Source: Psychrobium sp. MM17-31
GTDB taxonomy: Bacteria; Pseudomonadota; Gammaproteobacteria; Enterobacterales; Psychrobiaceae
Reading direction: 5' to 3'
Length of the DNA: 64,000 bases
Assembly (NCBI RefSeq): GCF_022347785.1
Contig: NZ_JAKRGA010000005.1
Span: forward strand, 99,519-163,518
Shown here: piece by piece, positions 8,546 through 18,837 of the stretch
Numbering within the stretch: the first letter of the stretch is position 1
How the letters are laid out: every line of letters starts with the position of its first letter
Notes under the pieces: model-generated
The model's database searches: none
What the model was told of the DNA's origin: nothing
Seen by the model: the letters and a program-made list of their open reading frames with translations, nothing else
Made by a program: the position numbers and the translations under genes

Positions 8546-10042
8546 TTATTGTTCTTCGCCAGTAAACAGGGCTTCGACAAACTCAGGACCATTAAATTCA
8601 CGTAAATCGTCAATGCCTTCACCAACACCGATGTAGCGAATTGGAATCTTGTATTTATCAGCTAAGGCAAATACCACACCACCCTTGGCTGTGCCATCTA
8701 GCTTAGTAATGGTTAAGCCTGTCACGCCCACAGCTTCATTAAATAGCTGTACTTGGCTCATGGCGTTTTGTCCTGTTCCCGCATCAAGCGTTAACATCAC
8801 TTCATGAGGAGCTGTTTCATCAAGCTTGCGCATTACGCGAACGACTTTCTTAAGCTCTTCCATTAAGTTTGATTTATTTTGTAAGCGGCCAGCCGTATCA
8901 GCGATTAACACATCAACGTTACGGGCTTTAGCAGCTTGTACGGCATCGAAGATAACTGATGCACTGTCAGCACCTGTGTGCTGCGCAATTACTTGAATAT
9001 CGTTGCGCTCGCCCCACACTTGAAGCTGTTCAACCGCTGCAGCGCGGAAGGTATCACCAGCAGCTAATGCCACTTTCTTACCTTGTTGCTGGAATTTTTT
9101 CGCCAGCTTACCAATGGTTGTTGTTTTACCAACACCATTTACACCAACCATTAGAATGACGTATGGCCCATCACTTTTTTCGATGTCTAACGGCTGAGAT
9201 ACTGGCTTGATCACTTCCACCATCTCTTCTTGCAATAACTTATAGAGCGCTTCACCGTCTTTAAGATCTTTACGCGATGCACCTTGAGTTAAAGAATCGA
9301 TAATCTTTAACGTGGTATCGACTCCAACGTCGGCAATTAATAGCTGCTCTTCTAATTCTTCGAATAAATCATCATCGATTTTCTTACCTTTGAATAAACC
9401 AAAGATACCACTACCGAAGTTTTGCTTAGTACGTTTAAGGCCTTCTTTTAAGCGGGCAAAGAAACCTGATTTCTTTTTCGGCTCTTCTTCCTCAGCCGCT
9501 TGCTCTGCTTCAGCTTGCGCCGCAGCTTCTTCAGCCGCCTGCTCTTTCGCTGCTTGCGCCGCAGCTTCTTCAGCCGCTTTCTCGGCAGCTGCTTGCGCCG
9601 CAGCATCTTCAGCCGCCTTCTCTGCTGCAGCTTGCGCCGCCGCTTCTTTAGCCGCTTTCTCGGCTGCCGCTTGTGCCGCAGCTTCTTCAGCCGCTTTCTC
9701 TGCTGCAGCTTGCGCCGCCGCTTCTTCAGCCGCTTCTTCAGCTGCTTTCTCTGCTGCCGCTTGTGCCGCAGCCTCTTCAGCCGCCTTCTCTGCTGCCGCT
9801 TGTGCCGCAGCCTCTTCAGCCGCCTTCTCTGCTGCCGCTTGTGCTGCAGCTTCTTCAGCCGCCTGCTCTTTCGCTGCTTGGGCTGCAGCTTCTTCAGCCG
9901 CTTTCTCTGCTGCCGCTTGTGCCGCAGCCTCTTCTGCTGCCTTTGCTTCTGCAGCTTGTTGCTCAGCTAAATTTTGCTGCTCTGCCTCTTGCTCTTTTTT
10001 ACGGCCAAAACCCAACCAACCGAACATGCCTTTTTTTGCCAT
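8546..10042 (-). CDS. ftsY: Signal recognition particle receptor FtsY with expanded Ala/Glu repeat region
   Basis: I place the start at ATG 10042 (product [16 protein letters not shown]), which gives the usual short basic, aromatic N-terminal membrane-targeting segment; the frame stays open 38 codons further upstream but that reads as non-coding. About 498 residues: an N-terminal A domain made almost entirely of 13-residue Ala/Glu repeats, then the N domain and a G domain with [14 protein letters not shown] (G1), [16 protein letters not shown] (G3) and [10 protein letters not shown] (G4). The GTPase receives SRP-ribosome complexes at the membrane. First gene of ftsY-ftsE-ftsX-rpoH and divergent from rsmD, as in E. 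coli. Confidence 0.95.
   Translation of the reverse strand: MAKKGMFGWLGFGRKKEQEAEQQNLAEQQAAEAKAAEEAAAQAAAEKAAEEAAAQAAKEQAAEEAAAQAAAEKAAEEAAAQAAAEKAAEEAAAQAAAEKAAEEAAEEAAAQAAAEKAAEEAAAQAAAEKAAKEAAAQAAAEKAAEDAAAQAAAEKAAEEAAAQAAKEQAAEEAAAQAEAEQAAEEEEPKKKSGFFARLKEGLKRTKQNFGSGIFGLFKGKKIDDDLFEELEEQLLIADVGVDTTLKIIDSLTQGASRKDLKDGEALYKLLQEEMVEVIKPVSQPLDIEKSDGPYVILMVGVNGVGKTTTIGKLAKKFQQQGKKVALAAGDTFRAAAVEQLQVWGERNDIQVIAQHTGADSASVIFDAVQAAKARNVDVLIADTAGRLQNKSNLMEELKKVVRVMRKLDETAPHEVMLTLDAGTGQNAMSQVQLFNEAVGVTGLTITKLDGTAKGGVVFALADKYKIPIRYIGVGEGIDDLREFNGPEFVEALFTGEEQ
9500..9940 (-). repeat. 39-bp tandem repeats coding 13-residue units in FtsY
   Basis: About eleven units of 39 bp plus one 12-bp partial unit encode variants of [13 protein letters not shown], with occasional K/D/Q substitutions. 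The period is in frame, so unit gain or loss keeps FtsY readable. The array makes the opposite strand open for over 250 codons, but that frame is only a by-product of the composition. Confidence 0.9.
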
Positions 10043-10225
10043 TATTTTGAAAACCTTATCAACATCTAATGCGATTTGAGCGTACAATAGCGCCCAAGCT
10101 GTACCCGTATTTATGGATTGGAAATTACTAAAAAGCCAAAGCGGGTATAAACCCAAGCTGTAAAACCTATAGCTTGAGTAAGAATTGGCACAGATGATAG
10201 CAAATACAAATAGATTGAGGTAGAG

Positions 10226-10798
10226 ATGGCAGCAGGAAAAGGTGGTTCAGGTCAAGTTAGGATTATCGGTGGCCAATGGCGTAGTCGAAAACTGCCTGTA
10301 ACCGATGTTGAAGGCCTGCGCCCAACAACCGATCGCGTCAAAGAAACCGTCTTTAATTGGCTCGCTCCCTATGTCAGCGAAGCGCGCTGTTTAGATCTAT
10401 TCGCTGGGAGCGGTGGTTTGTCTTTTGAAGCGCTATCTCGTTATGCCGACAGCGCTCTGCTGTTAGAAAAAGATCGTAACGCAGCGATGCAGCTTAAGAA
10501 AAACCTCACTACCTTAAAGTGTGACAACGGTGAAGTTAAAAACACAGACAGTATAAAATTTTTAAGCGCGTCGTCATCACAGCAATTTGATCTAGTCTTT
10601 ATCGACCCACCATTTCGTAAGAACCTGCTCGAACAAAGCTGCCAATTATTAGAAAGCAACCATTGGCTGAGCGAAGATGCCGTTATCTATATCGAAATGG
10701 AATCTGAACTCGCGGGCGTTAACTTGCCAAGCAATTGGAGCTGCCTTAAAGAGAAAACCGCAGGCCAAGTGACCTTCTCATTGTGGCAACGAAACTAA
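10226..10798 (+). CDS. rsmD: 16S rRNA (guanine(966)-N(2))-methyltransferase RsmD
   Basis: 190 residues. SAM-binding motif I is LDLFAGSGGLSFEAL, the catalytic DPPF motif is present (IDPPFRK), and the N-terminus IIGGQWRSRKLPV with LRPTTDRVKETVFNWL is the RsmD signature. It methylates G966 of 16S rRNA during 30S assembly. ATG 10226 follows GAGGTAGAG. It is divergent from ftsY, the conserved arrangement. Confidence 0.97.
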   Translation: MAAGKGGSGQVRIIGGQWRSRKLPVTDVEGLRPTTDRVKETVFNWLAPYVSEARCLDLFAGSGGLSFEALSRYADSALLLEKDRNAAMQLKKNLTTLKCDNGEVKNTDSIKFLSASSSQQFDLVFIDPPFRKNLLEQSCQLLESNHWLSEDAVIYIEMESELAGVNLPSNWSCLKEKTAGQVTFSLWQRN

Positions 10799-10808
10799 CT
10801 CATTTCGT

Positions 10809-13343
10809 CTAAAAGCGATAGGTCACGCCAGCGTAGTAATAAGCGCCATTAAATCCAAATGGCGCAGCGCGGCGAGAATAGTCAAACACCCCAGCCGAAT
10901 TCACTAGTGTTTGGCCTTCGCTATCAACAATATACCCTTGCTCAGCTTGACCGATAATGTTGCGATCTGGTGTCACGTCAAATAGATTATTTACGCCAGC
11001 ATTAAAACTCACTGCCTGTGAATAGTGCCATGTCATTTTTACGTCTGTTAGCCACTTGGCACCGTAAGTTTGTCGCTCGTTATTGTCTAACACCGAATAC
11101 TCGCCAAAGCGGTTGGCAGAAAAATTATAAACAAAGTTATTCACAGCATAGTTCGCGGTGAGATGAAAACGATCCTTAGGCTGCCACTCTTCGATGATCG
11201 AAACCCCTTGCGCCCCGAATACGTCACTCGGTTTAATGCCGTTGAGGCCACCGGGTGAAAACTGCTCTGTCACCTCAGTGTCAGTGACATTAGCACTTAC
11301 TGATAGTTGTAATTCGCCTTGACCTAACTGGGTCGTATAAGTTGCAACTGCATCAAACCCTTGCGTTTTGGTGTTAGCGCCATTAATAAAAAACTGCGCG
11401 CCTGTCACCTTGTTTTTAGCCAATCCGCTATCGAAGATCCCACTACCTGATCCCATGCCAATTTGGTCGCTGATCACGATGCGATCATCAATAAGGATCA
11501 TGTAGTAATCCAAGGTCAGCATAAAGTTATCCAAAGGCTCGAAGGCCACGCCAAAACTGAAGTTTTTCGACTTTTCTTCACTCAGCGCAGGAATACCGAC
11601 ATCTTTAGCCAGTTGCGAATCGTTGCGGAAAGTCCCCACTTCAACCGCCTGCCCGTCGACGAATTGGGTGCTGATGTTATTAAAATATTGCTGCTGCATC
11701 GACGGTGCTCTAAAGCCAGTGCTAAACGCGCCGCGCAACGTTGTTGTGTCGCTAACGCTATAGCGTGCCGACAGCTTTAGATTAAAGGTGCTGCCGAAAT
11801 CTTCGAAATCGTCATAACGCAGTGCCGTAATGACCAACCAATCATCGCTAACATCCCACTCTGCATCACCATACACCGAATACACCATGCGCGATTCGTC
11901 CACTTCATTAAGCGGCGTAAAACCTGGAAATACTTGAATGCCCGCGTTGGCGCCAATTAGGCCACCATCATAATCACGCCATGAATATTCTTCGCCCGCA
12001 GTTAATTGATAATGATCGCGACGCGCCTCAAATCCCCAAGCTACTGCGACACTTTCTCGATCCCATGTAAAATCGAGGTTCAACGTAGAAAGCCCTAGAC
12101 TTAGCTCGCCTGAATGGGCACTGGTTTGCGCAGATTGTCGTAAACCTGTATCTAAACCTTGCGCCACCAACCACGATGCATTAACGGAATTGCTTACCTG
12201 ATAACTTTGACTATTTTTACCGTGACTAACAGCAGCATCAAATGCGATACCGTTGTCGAAATAGGTGCGATAGCCCACGTTAAATGAATAATCGTCATTG
12301 TCGGTAGTAATTAGTGGTAAATAGCCTTGCGGATAAAAAGCTTCGCCATCTGATAGCTGTGGATTGTTGATGACTTGATTGGCACGGCGGAAAAAACCGG
12401 CCGACTCGTTTTCCCGCTGCGACAATGTAATAAAACCGTAAAGCTCATCGTCATCCCAATCTACTGCGCCATTAACAACAGCACTGTGGTGACGAACTTG
12501 CGCATCACCGACCCGAAAATTTTGACGCTCAAAACTGATTTCACGCGAGTCTTGCGCCACTAACACACCTGCTAATGTCGGATGTGGCGAACAGGAAAAC
12601 TGACATACGCCACTTTCACCTGCGCGATTAGTCGCACCGCGATCTCTAAATTCATAGCTAATATTTACAAAGCCATTTTCCAGTTCAATACCTTTGCTAA
12701 CGCCCAACTGCCATGTTTCACCATCGCCTTCGTTCGTTTGACCATATGACAGATTGACACCACCCGGTTCACTGCCATCTTTAAGCACAATATTAATCAC
12801 ACCAGCAATTGCATCAGAGCCGTATTGCGCAGCAGCGCCATCGCGTAGAATTTCGATACGCTCGATCGCATCGATAGTAATGGCATTTAAATCAACGCCT
12901 GAGGTGCCGCGGCCAACAGAGGTATTAATATGAACAAGCGCTCCTTGATGGCGGCGTTTACCATTAATCAGCACCAGTGTTTGGTCTGGCCCTAATCCAC
13001 GCAAAGTAGCAGGACGCACTGCATCTGTGCCATCACTAATACTAGAGCTAGAGAAATTAAATGAAGGGATCAGCGCTTGAATCATCCGTCCAACTTCGCT
13101 GTGACCCGTAGCACGCAGCTCGGCATTACCAATAACATCAACCGCCACCGGCACATCAGATTCAGTGCGGCCAGCCACGCGACTACCAATCACATACACC
13201 ATATTAGCTGACTCATCATCAGCCACAATCATTTGATTAGCAACAGTAGGTACAGCTAAGGCCACAGAAGTCACCATGGCAATTGGGGGTAAAATTAATT
13301 GCAGCGCACGTGATAATCGAGAAACCGAAGTCCTTTCCATCAT
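10809..13343 (-). CDS. TonB-dependent outer-membrane receptor
   Basis: 844 residues: signal peptide (about 1-36), a putative TonB-box-like stretch (MVYVIGSR), plug domain (about 60-180, with RGLGPDQTLVLINGKRRH and IERIEILRDGAAAQYGSDAI), then a 22-strand-type barrel ending in YAGVTYRF with the C-terminal Phe used by the BAM complex. It imports a ligand across the outer membrane with TonB-ExbBD energy. Ligand unknown: no iron-siderophore or sugar genes adjoin it. Its stop is 10 bp from the convergent rsmD stop. AAGGATGT precedes two consecutive ATG codons (13343 and 13340). Confidence 0.93.
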   Translation of the reverse strand: MMERTSVSRLSRALQLILPPIAMVTSVALAVPTVANQMIVADDESANMVYVIGSRVAGRTESDVPVAVDVIGNAELRATGHSEVGRMIQALIPSFNFSSSSISDGTDAVRPATLRGLGPDQTLVLINGKRRHQGALVHINTSVGRGTSGVDLNAITIDAIERIEILRDGAAAQYGSDAIAGVINIVLKDGSEPGGVNLSYGQTNEGDGETWQLGVSKGIELENGFVNISYEFRDRGATNRAGESGVCQFSCSPHPTLAGVLVAQDSREISFERQNFRVGDAQVRHHSAVVNGAVDWDDDELYGFITLSQRENESAGFFRRANQVINNPQLSDGEAFYPQGYLPLITTDNDDYSFNVGYRTYFDNGIAFDAAVSHGKNSQSYQVSNSVNASWLVAQGLDTGLRQSAQTSAHSGELSLGLSTLNLDFTWDRESVAVAWGFEARRDHYQLTAGEEYSWRDYDGGLIGANAGIQVFPGFTPLNEVDESRMVYSVYGDAEWDVSDDWLVITALRYDDFEDFGSTFNLKLSARYSVSDTTTLRGAFSTGFRAPSMQQQYFNNISTQFVDGQAVEVGTFRNDSQLAKDVGIPALSEEKSKNFSFGVAFEPLDNFMLTLDYYMILIDDRIVISDQIGMGSGSGIFDSGLAKNKVTGAQFFINGANTKTQGFDAVATYTTQLGQGELQLSVSANVTDTEVTEQFSPGGLNGIKPSDVFGAQGVSIIEEWQPKDRFHLTANYAVNNFVYNFSANRFGEYSVLDNNERQTYGAKWLTDVKMTWHYSQAVSFNAGVNNLFDVTPDRNIIGQAEQGYIVDSEGQTLVNSAGVFDYSRRAAPFGFNGAYYYAGVTYRF

Positions 13344-13597
13344 ACATCCTTGTTCAGAAATCGTCTTATAGCCGAAGAACCGAATAAACTACATCAAAGT
13401 GATTACAAAATCACCATCTACCAGACGAAAGAAGGATAAGAATTGTAATAAATTGATTATGAACAATTCAGCTCAACGTTTTGGCATAAACTATATACCA
13501 AGCAAGAAACCCGAGATAAAAAAAGCAAGTAAAAATAGCTAACCAATTGACAAATATTAACTTTGTTACTAGTGTTTCAATAGTATTTACAACCAAT

Positions 13598-14059
13598 ATG
13601 CATATAAAATACGCGCCAAATATGGAAATAAATTTTCAAGAGATTTACCAAGAATTTAAGCATTATCCTCTAAAACCATCTATTAAAGGATGCCCCCACT
13701 GTGAACTAAAAAGCGTGAACTCTTCTCTTCACTCAAAAAGCTTAGAATCACTCTCTTGGGATGACTTTCAAGTTTTCATATTCAAGTCTATGACGACATT
13801 TGGAGATGTTGAGGATTTTAAGCATTTCTTACCTAGAATATTTGAGCTATACATTACTGACTATTGGAATGCACCTTATGACTTTGAACTGCTCTTATCA
13901 AAGCTTACATATGCGAAATTTGAATCTTGGGAGCAACATGAAAAGAAGACAATAAAAGTCCTATATCAGAGTTGGGTAAATCAGCTACAGACTTCTGGGT
14001 TACAATCAGACTTAGAAATTCTCGAAGATATTGAGAGTGATGTTCTAAGTTTATCGTGA
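13598..14059 (+). CDS. Hypothetical protein with CPHC motif
   Basis: About 154 residues from ATG 13598; ATG 13622 is an alternative and neither has a clear Shine-Dalgarno. It has an N-terminal CPHC pair (IKGCPHCELK) and a SWDDFQVFIFKSMTTFGDVEDFKHFLPRI block that I associate with a widespread uncharacterised cytoplasmic family whose members often sit beside other orphan or immunity-like genes. No signal or membrane segment. It and its neighbour at 14157-14525 form an AT-rich pocket between the TonB receptor and the ETF oxidoreductase. Function unknown. Confidence 0.65.
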   Translation: MHIKYAPNMEINFQEIYQEFKHYPLKPSIKGCPHCELKSVNSSLHSKSLESLSWDDFQVFIFKSMTTFGDVEDFKHFLPRIFELYITDYWNAPYDFELLLSKLTYAKFESWEQHEKKTIKVLYQSWVNQLQTSGLQSDLEILEDIESDVLSLS

Positions 14060-14156
14060 TTTTATAAACGTACTTATAAAGAATCGAAACTTCAAAGCCC
14101 CATTTTTAGCATGGGTATTTTGGCCTGTTGAGAAAAGGTAACTTACTACAAAACAC

Positions 14157-14525
14157 TCAGATAAGATTTATCGTTGGTTTAACAGTGCTTAAAACATTTA
14201 AGCACTCATTTTGTCCCTTAACTAAAAACTCGTTTAGAGCACTATGTTTTGATAAAAATCCATCTCGATGATTTTCTTGTGCTAGCCAACCCGAATCATG
14301 TATTCGTAAAAGCCAGTTATCAGTCACTGTTTTGTTTGACCAAAATTCGAGTAAATCACCTTCATCTAGACATCTAAAACCAATGGGTTGATGAAAACAA
14401 ACTTCAATACGTAAATTAGATCCTGCAGCAATCACTATTCTTAAAAAGTCTAAATCGTAATTAAGTGATTCAATATAGGTTTCGTTTCCTCTGTAGCCCA
14501 TAAAATCAATAATTGAGGCTTCCAT
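14157..14525 (-). CDS. Hypothetical protein, possibly immunity-like
   Basis: 122 residues, no signal or membrane segment. Blocks such as FHQPIGFRCLDEGDLLEFW and a C-terminal NEFLVKGQNECLNVLS resemble small proteins seen in orphan immunity-gene clusters, but this is a visual impression. It converges with the CPHC gene, and its codon use is AT-rich compared with the flanking core genes. No toxin gene is visible nearby. Confidence 0.6.
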   Translation of the reverse strand: MEASIIDFMGYRGNETYIESLNYDLDFLRIVIAAGSNLRIEVCFHQPIGFRCLDEGDLLEFWSNKTVTDNWLLRIHDSGWLAQENHRDGFLSKHSALNEFLVKGQNECLNVLSTVKPTINLI

Positions 14526-14586
14526 AGAAGTACCACGCTTTATAAAGGATTATTCATCATACTAGACTAACAAGACCTCAAACAAA

Positions 14587-14617
14587 AATGCCGCAACTAT
14601 CAGCTAGCTGCGGCATT
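14587..14617 (-). terminator. Rho-independent terminator after the ETF oxidoreductase gene
   Basis: A 9-bp perfect stem, AATGCCGCA with TGCGGCATT, is followed on the minus strand by TTTTTG. It lies 24 nt past the stop codon at 14641. Confidence 0.8.
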
Positions 14618-14640
14618 ATCACTTTCAAATACGAAAACTA

Positions 14641-16290
14641 CTACATATTCGGGTAGTTCGGTCCACCAGCACCTTCTGGGGTTACCCAAGTGATGTTTTG
14701 GCTTGGATCTTTGATATCACAGGTTTTACAGTGAACACAGTTTTGACCGTTGATTTGAAAACGCTGTTCACCGTTCTCTTCAATCACTTCATAAACACCA
14801 GCAGGACAGTAGCGCTGTGCTGGCTCCGCCCATTTTTCCATGTTGACGGTCAGTGGAATCGATGCGTCTTTAAGGGTTAAATGACAACGCTGATCTTCTT
14901 CGTGGTTAGTATTTGATAAGAATACCGACGACAACTTATCGAAGCTCAACTTACCATCTGGTTTCGGGTAGTTAATTTCTTGTGACTCACTGGCCAGTTT
15001 TAATTGCTCGTGATCTAAGCTGTCATCTTTGAGGTTAAATGGCAGTTTACCGCCAAAGATGTTTTGATCGATCATGTTGTAAGCACCGCCCAAGGTAGTG
15101 CCAAACTTGTGCATTGCTGCGCCGAAGTTGCGTGAGTTGTATAACTCTTCGTATAACCAAGATTGTTCAAATGCCGCAGCGTATTGGGTTAATTCGCTAG
15201 CAGCTTCTTCGCCTTTCGCTAATTCTTCGACAATAACATCGGCGGCAATCATGCCTGACTTCATCGCGGTGTGTGAACCTTTGATCTTAGCGAAGTTTAA
15301 TGTACCCGCATCACAACCAATGAGTAGGCCGCCCGGGAAGCTCATTTTAGAAAGCGAGTTTAAACCGCCTTTAGCAATGGCACGTGCACCGTAAGACACA
15401 CGAGTACCGCCTTCTAAATATTTGGCGATTTCTGGATGGTGTTTATAACGTTGGAACTCATCAAACGGACTTAAATATGGATTCGAGTAGTTAAGGTCGA
15501 CGATTAAACCACATACTACTTGGTTGTCTTCGATGTGGTAAAGGAAACCACCGCCTGTCGCGCCATTGTCTAGTGGCCAACCGCCAGTGTGAACAACTTT
15601 ACCTTGTTGGTGTTGCTCGGCAGGAATGGTCCACAGCTCTTTAATACCCAAACCGTAATGTTGTGGGCTACGGCCTTCGTTTAAATCGAAACGAGCTTGC
15701 AGCTCTTTACCTAAGTGACCGCGACAACCTTCGGCAAAAATGGTGTATTTAGCATGAAGTTCCATGCCCGGCATGTATGAGTCTTTTTGCTCACCACTTT
15801 CGCTAATACCCATGTCGCCAATTAAAATACCTTTAACTGACCCATCGTCATTATAAAGTGTTTCAGCAGCAGCAAAGCCAGGGAATACTTCAACGCCAAG
15901 TTGTTCAGCTTGTTCGCCCAACCAACGACACAGGTTACCAAGGCTAATAATGTAGTTGCCTTCGTTGTGCATAGTTTTCGGTACAAAGGCGTTTGGCACT
16001 TTGGTGGCTTTAGATTCGCTACCAAATAGGAAAATGTCGTCGCCAACTACTTCGGTATTAAGCGGCGCGCCTAGTTCTTTCCAATTTGGGAATAATTCGT
16101 TTAGGGCACGAGGTTCGAATACGGCACCTGATAGGATGTGGGCACCAACTTCTGAGCCTTTTTCAACAACACATACCATGAGCTCTTGCCCTTTTTCTTG
16201 TGCTGCTTGCATTAGACGACACGCTGCTGATAGTCCAGCTGGACCACCACCTACGATGACGACGTCAAACTCCATCGATTCACGTTCCAT
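14641..16290 (-). CDS. Electron transfer flavoprotein-ubiquinone oxidoreductase
   Basis: 549 residues. The N-terminal FAD-binding motif is VVIVGGGPAGLSAA and the C-terminal 4Fe-4S ferredoxin-like domain includes CPAGVYE and CVHCKTCDI (about residues 490-535). It passes electrons from reduced ETF, fed by acyl-CoA and other dehydrogenases, to ubiquinone at the inner membrane. AATAGGAGCAGAGT before ATG 16290 sets the start. The ETF subunit genes are not in the window. It is monocistronic as far as can be seen, with its own terminator. Confidence 0.96.
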   Translation of the reverse strand: MERESMEFDVVIVGGGPAGLSAACRLMQAAQEKGQELMVCVVEKGSEVGAHILSGAVFEPRALNELFPNWKELGAPLNTEVVGDDIFLFGSESKATKVPNAFVPKTMHNEGNYIISLGNLCRWLGEQAEQLGVEVFPGFAAAETLYNDDGSVKGILIGDMGISESGEQKDSYMPGMELHAKYTIFAEGCRGHLGKELQARFDLNEGRSPQHYGLGIKELWTIPAEQHQQGKVVHTGGWPLDNGATGGGFLYHIEDNQVVCGLIVDLNYSNPYLSPFDEFQRYKHHPEIAKYLEGGTRVSYGARAIAKGGLNSLSKMSFPGGLLIGCDAGTLNFAKIKGSHTAMKSGMIAADVIVEELAKGEEAASELTQYAAAFEQSWLYEELYNSRNFGAAMHKFGTTLGGAYNMIDQNIFGGKLPFNLKDDSLDHEQLKLASESQEINYPKPDGKLSFDKLSSVFLSNTNHEEDQRCHLTLKDASIPLTVNMEKWAEPAQRYCPAGVYEVIEENGEQRFQINGQNCVHCKTCDIKDPSQNITWVTPEGAGGPNYPNM

Positions 16291-16564
16291 ACTCTGCTCC
16301 TATTACTCTTTTATTCGTTGCTTAGTGTGCTATTTCATGTCGCTCTTTGGCGACTTATCTTGGGACAATCACTGCTACCTGGGCGAAGATTGTTCGAATA
16401 TTGGCTACGAGTCTGCCAGAAAGTTTACGTGTACGTCAACTATACCTGTGATTCTTTAACCGCCAGAGAATTAAACAACCGTTTGAAACTTAGTGCAAGA
16501 AATTTTTGTTATTTGCTCAAGAAGAATTCGGGGAGATTGAACAGATGTTGATAAGTTACTGTTT

Positions 16565-18721
16565 TTAAATGTGCTGAAACCAAGAGCTGATTGCGCGTCG
16601 CAAAGTTTGCTGTGCTTGCTTTTTACCACTAAATTTCAATTCACTGCACACTGTAGCCCATGAATGTCGCTGCAGAATACGTTTAATGACTAACGCTTGT
16701 TCCAGATCAGTAAGTGTAGACATTGTCGCTGGCCTAGAAAAAATTCCTTTTTCTATCATCGAGTTAACCTGTTCTACGGGCCTATTTCCGCAACAATAGT
16801 TATCGATATTAAAACGCTCAAAATCACCAAGTGTGGTTAATTCTTTACAATATTGCAGAAGTTTTACGACCAATTGACTAGATAGCTGACTGTGACTATC
16901 GGCTAAATCGTAACGCAGCGCCTGTGAGAATTGTTCATTAGCCGTAGAGATCATCTCTTCGGTTTCACTATTTATTGCTTTTAACACCATCAACGAATGA
17001 GTACCACTCGCGCTGTCACGACTAAATCCCAAACGAACGGGACGATAATCACAATTGAACCAAAACTGGCTGAGCTGCGCCGTTGCACCAAAACTGGAGC
17101 CCAAGATATCGATGTTATGCGCGTTAGCCCATTGCGTCGTATGTTGATCAAGCGCACTGCCAATACCGCTACCTTGCCATTGTGGATGCACTGCAATACG
17201 CATAATACGGCCATAGCTGAAGCTGGCAGCGTCTTTAACGCCCAATTGCCCAAGCAATGATTGCGGTAGCAAATGACCACGTAAACGGCGCTCACCCAAA
17301 GCAATCTTATTAACTAGCTCCACAGGCAGATTCCCTTCTTGCATAATCAGCGATGCAGCTACGACGTTGCCATCAAATAAACCAACCAAAATATGTAAAT
17401 CTGGCGCGTCGAGCAACTGTCTAAAATCGGTTGGCGAGGTTTGATAATGGGCTAAAACAAGTAAGCTAAAGAGTTGTTCTAATAGCTGACTATCTTGCGC
17501 GAGTTGCAATTGCGTTAGCCACTGAAATTCAAGCTGGCTAGCTGACACCTCATAGTGTGAACTTAAATTCACAGCTTTAGCATTGATGCCTAATAACTTG
17601 TTACTCAAGGCTTCCACGGGATCGCCAAGTTGCCAGCGCACAGGTTGTGAGAGCTGGTATTGGCGCATTTGCGGCGCAATTTTTTCAAGCTCAGTTAAGA
17701 ATTTAAGCACAAAACCACGGCCAGTCCCTTCATAGCCATGAATGGTGGTGGAAAATACCAAGCGGGAATAATGCTGACTTAAGCTAATTAGCATCGGGGT
17801 CGGAATTGCCGCGGCTTCATCCACCATTACTAAATCCGCTTCGGGTAATTGACTCACCAATTCGTCGGGGGCAACAAAGCGCAATTGCTTGTCTTGCCAC
17901 AACAGCGAGTTTTGCACGCGCTTTGCGTCTGGCAGTAGGCGCATCGCATGAAAAAATACACTGTCTAATGCTGCGGCTTTAGGCGCAGTAATCACAATAT
18001 TCGACAAGCCATTTTGCAATAACTGTGCTGCGGAGATACCTAGTGCACTTGACTTGCCACGGCCACGATCGGCGTTAATGACCAGCGGTCTATTGCGATG
18101 TCCGGTGGCAACTTTGATAATCTGCGCCACACACTCCGCTTGTTCTGTCGTGGCGTAAGGCCCCGTAATTTGATTAGCAGCAACTCTATTAACAGTGGTT
18201 TCGTTGGCTATAGTTTCGTGGAGATTGGCTGGCAATTGCCATGTCACAGCGTCAGTTTGGCCTTGTTCGATGACAATGGCGTGACCGTCATCTTTGATTT
18301 CTTGCTGTAGACGCTGAATAAACAGGGAATTCACACGACGAATATCATCTGGAGTCGCTACATAACGCTGATAGTCAGGATCTTGATAACTTTGCCATTC
18401 AGTCCACTCAGGCACCAACAAGTAACAAATTCCGCCGCCACTTAACGCTCCAATAGCTTGACCAAAGGCATCGGGATGAAAGCCGCTAAACGCATTAAAG
18501 ACCAAGCTTTGATATTCGCGGCCGAGACTGAGGTGGGCTTTGCTCGATGCCACACCAGCATCATCCCCTGCGCCAATCCACAAACAATCATCCGAAATGA
18601 CAACTTGTTTGACTAAATCACAGGCCCATGCTTGTTCGCCGCTAAGCACCACAAATTGACGCGTCTTAGTGCAAGAAAATTGCTCGGAGAGTTGCTGTAA
18701 AGATTGGATCAGTGTCGACAA
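16565..18721 (-). CDS. tmcA: tRNA(Met) cytidine acetyltransferase TmcA
   Basis: 718 residues. An N-terminal DUF1726 region is followed by an RNA-helicase-like ATPase module with Walker A ADRGRGKSSALG and Walker B LVMVDEAAAIP, then a GNAT domain with RIAVHPQWQGSGIGSAL for acetyl-CoA binding, and a C-terminal tRNA-binding tail. It forms N4-acetylcytidine at the wobble position of elongator tRNA-Met. The 274 bp between its stop and the ETF-QO start hold no gene that I can see. Confidence 0.95.
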   Translation of the reverse strand: MSTLIQSLQQLSEQFSCTKTRQFVVLSGEQAWACDLVKQVVISDDCLWIGAGDDAGVASSKAHLSLGREYQSLVFNAFSGFHPDAFGQAIGALSGGGICYLLVPEWTEWQSYQDPDYQRYVATPDDIRRVNSLFIQRLQQEIKDDGHAIVIEQGQTDAVTWQLPANLHETIANETTVNRVAANQITGPYATTEQAECVAQIIKVATGHRNRPLVINADRGRGKSSALGISAAQLLQNGLSNIVITAPKAAALDSVFFHAMRLLPDAKRVQNSLLWQDKQLRFVAPDELVSQLPEADLVMVDEAAAIPTPMLISLSQHYSRLVFSTTIHGYEGTGRGFVLKFLTELEKIAPQMRQYQLSQPVRWQLGDPVEALSNKLLGINAKAVNLSSHYEVSASQLEFQWLTQLQLAQDSQLLEQLFSLLVLAHYQTSPTDFRQLLDAPDLHILVGLFDGNVVAASLIMQEGNLPVELVNKIALGERRLRGHLLPQSLLGQLGVKDAASFSYGRIMRIAVHPQWQGSGIGSALDQHTTQWANAHNIDILGSSFGATAQLSQFWFNCDYRPVRLGFSRDSASGTHSLMVLKAINSETEEMISTANEQFSQALRYDLADSHSQLSSQLVVKLLQYCKELTTLGDFERFNIDNYCCGNRPVEQVNSMIEKGIFSRPATMSTLTDLEQALVIKRILQRHSWATVCSELKFSGKKQAQQTLRRAISSWFQHI

Positions 18722-18837
18722 GGTAGTGTTCTTTTGGCTCGTTAGATTAATTGATTCTATCGCTAAACGTATTATAACTGGAATATTTTTGTTAGATTGT
18801 CACACACCAAAATCAAACACTCGTTTAGGATGACGCT

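Noticed and set aside
9312..10079. Long open frame on the plus strand, rich in Ala, Ser and Cys
   Set aside because: It is antisense to the ftsY repeat array; its length follows from the repeated GC-rich codons, and it has no family-like sequence.
10043..10156. Upstream extension of ftsY by 38 codons
   Set aside because: The added residues are unlike FtsY, while ATG 10042 gives the typical basic and aromatic N-terminus.
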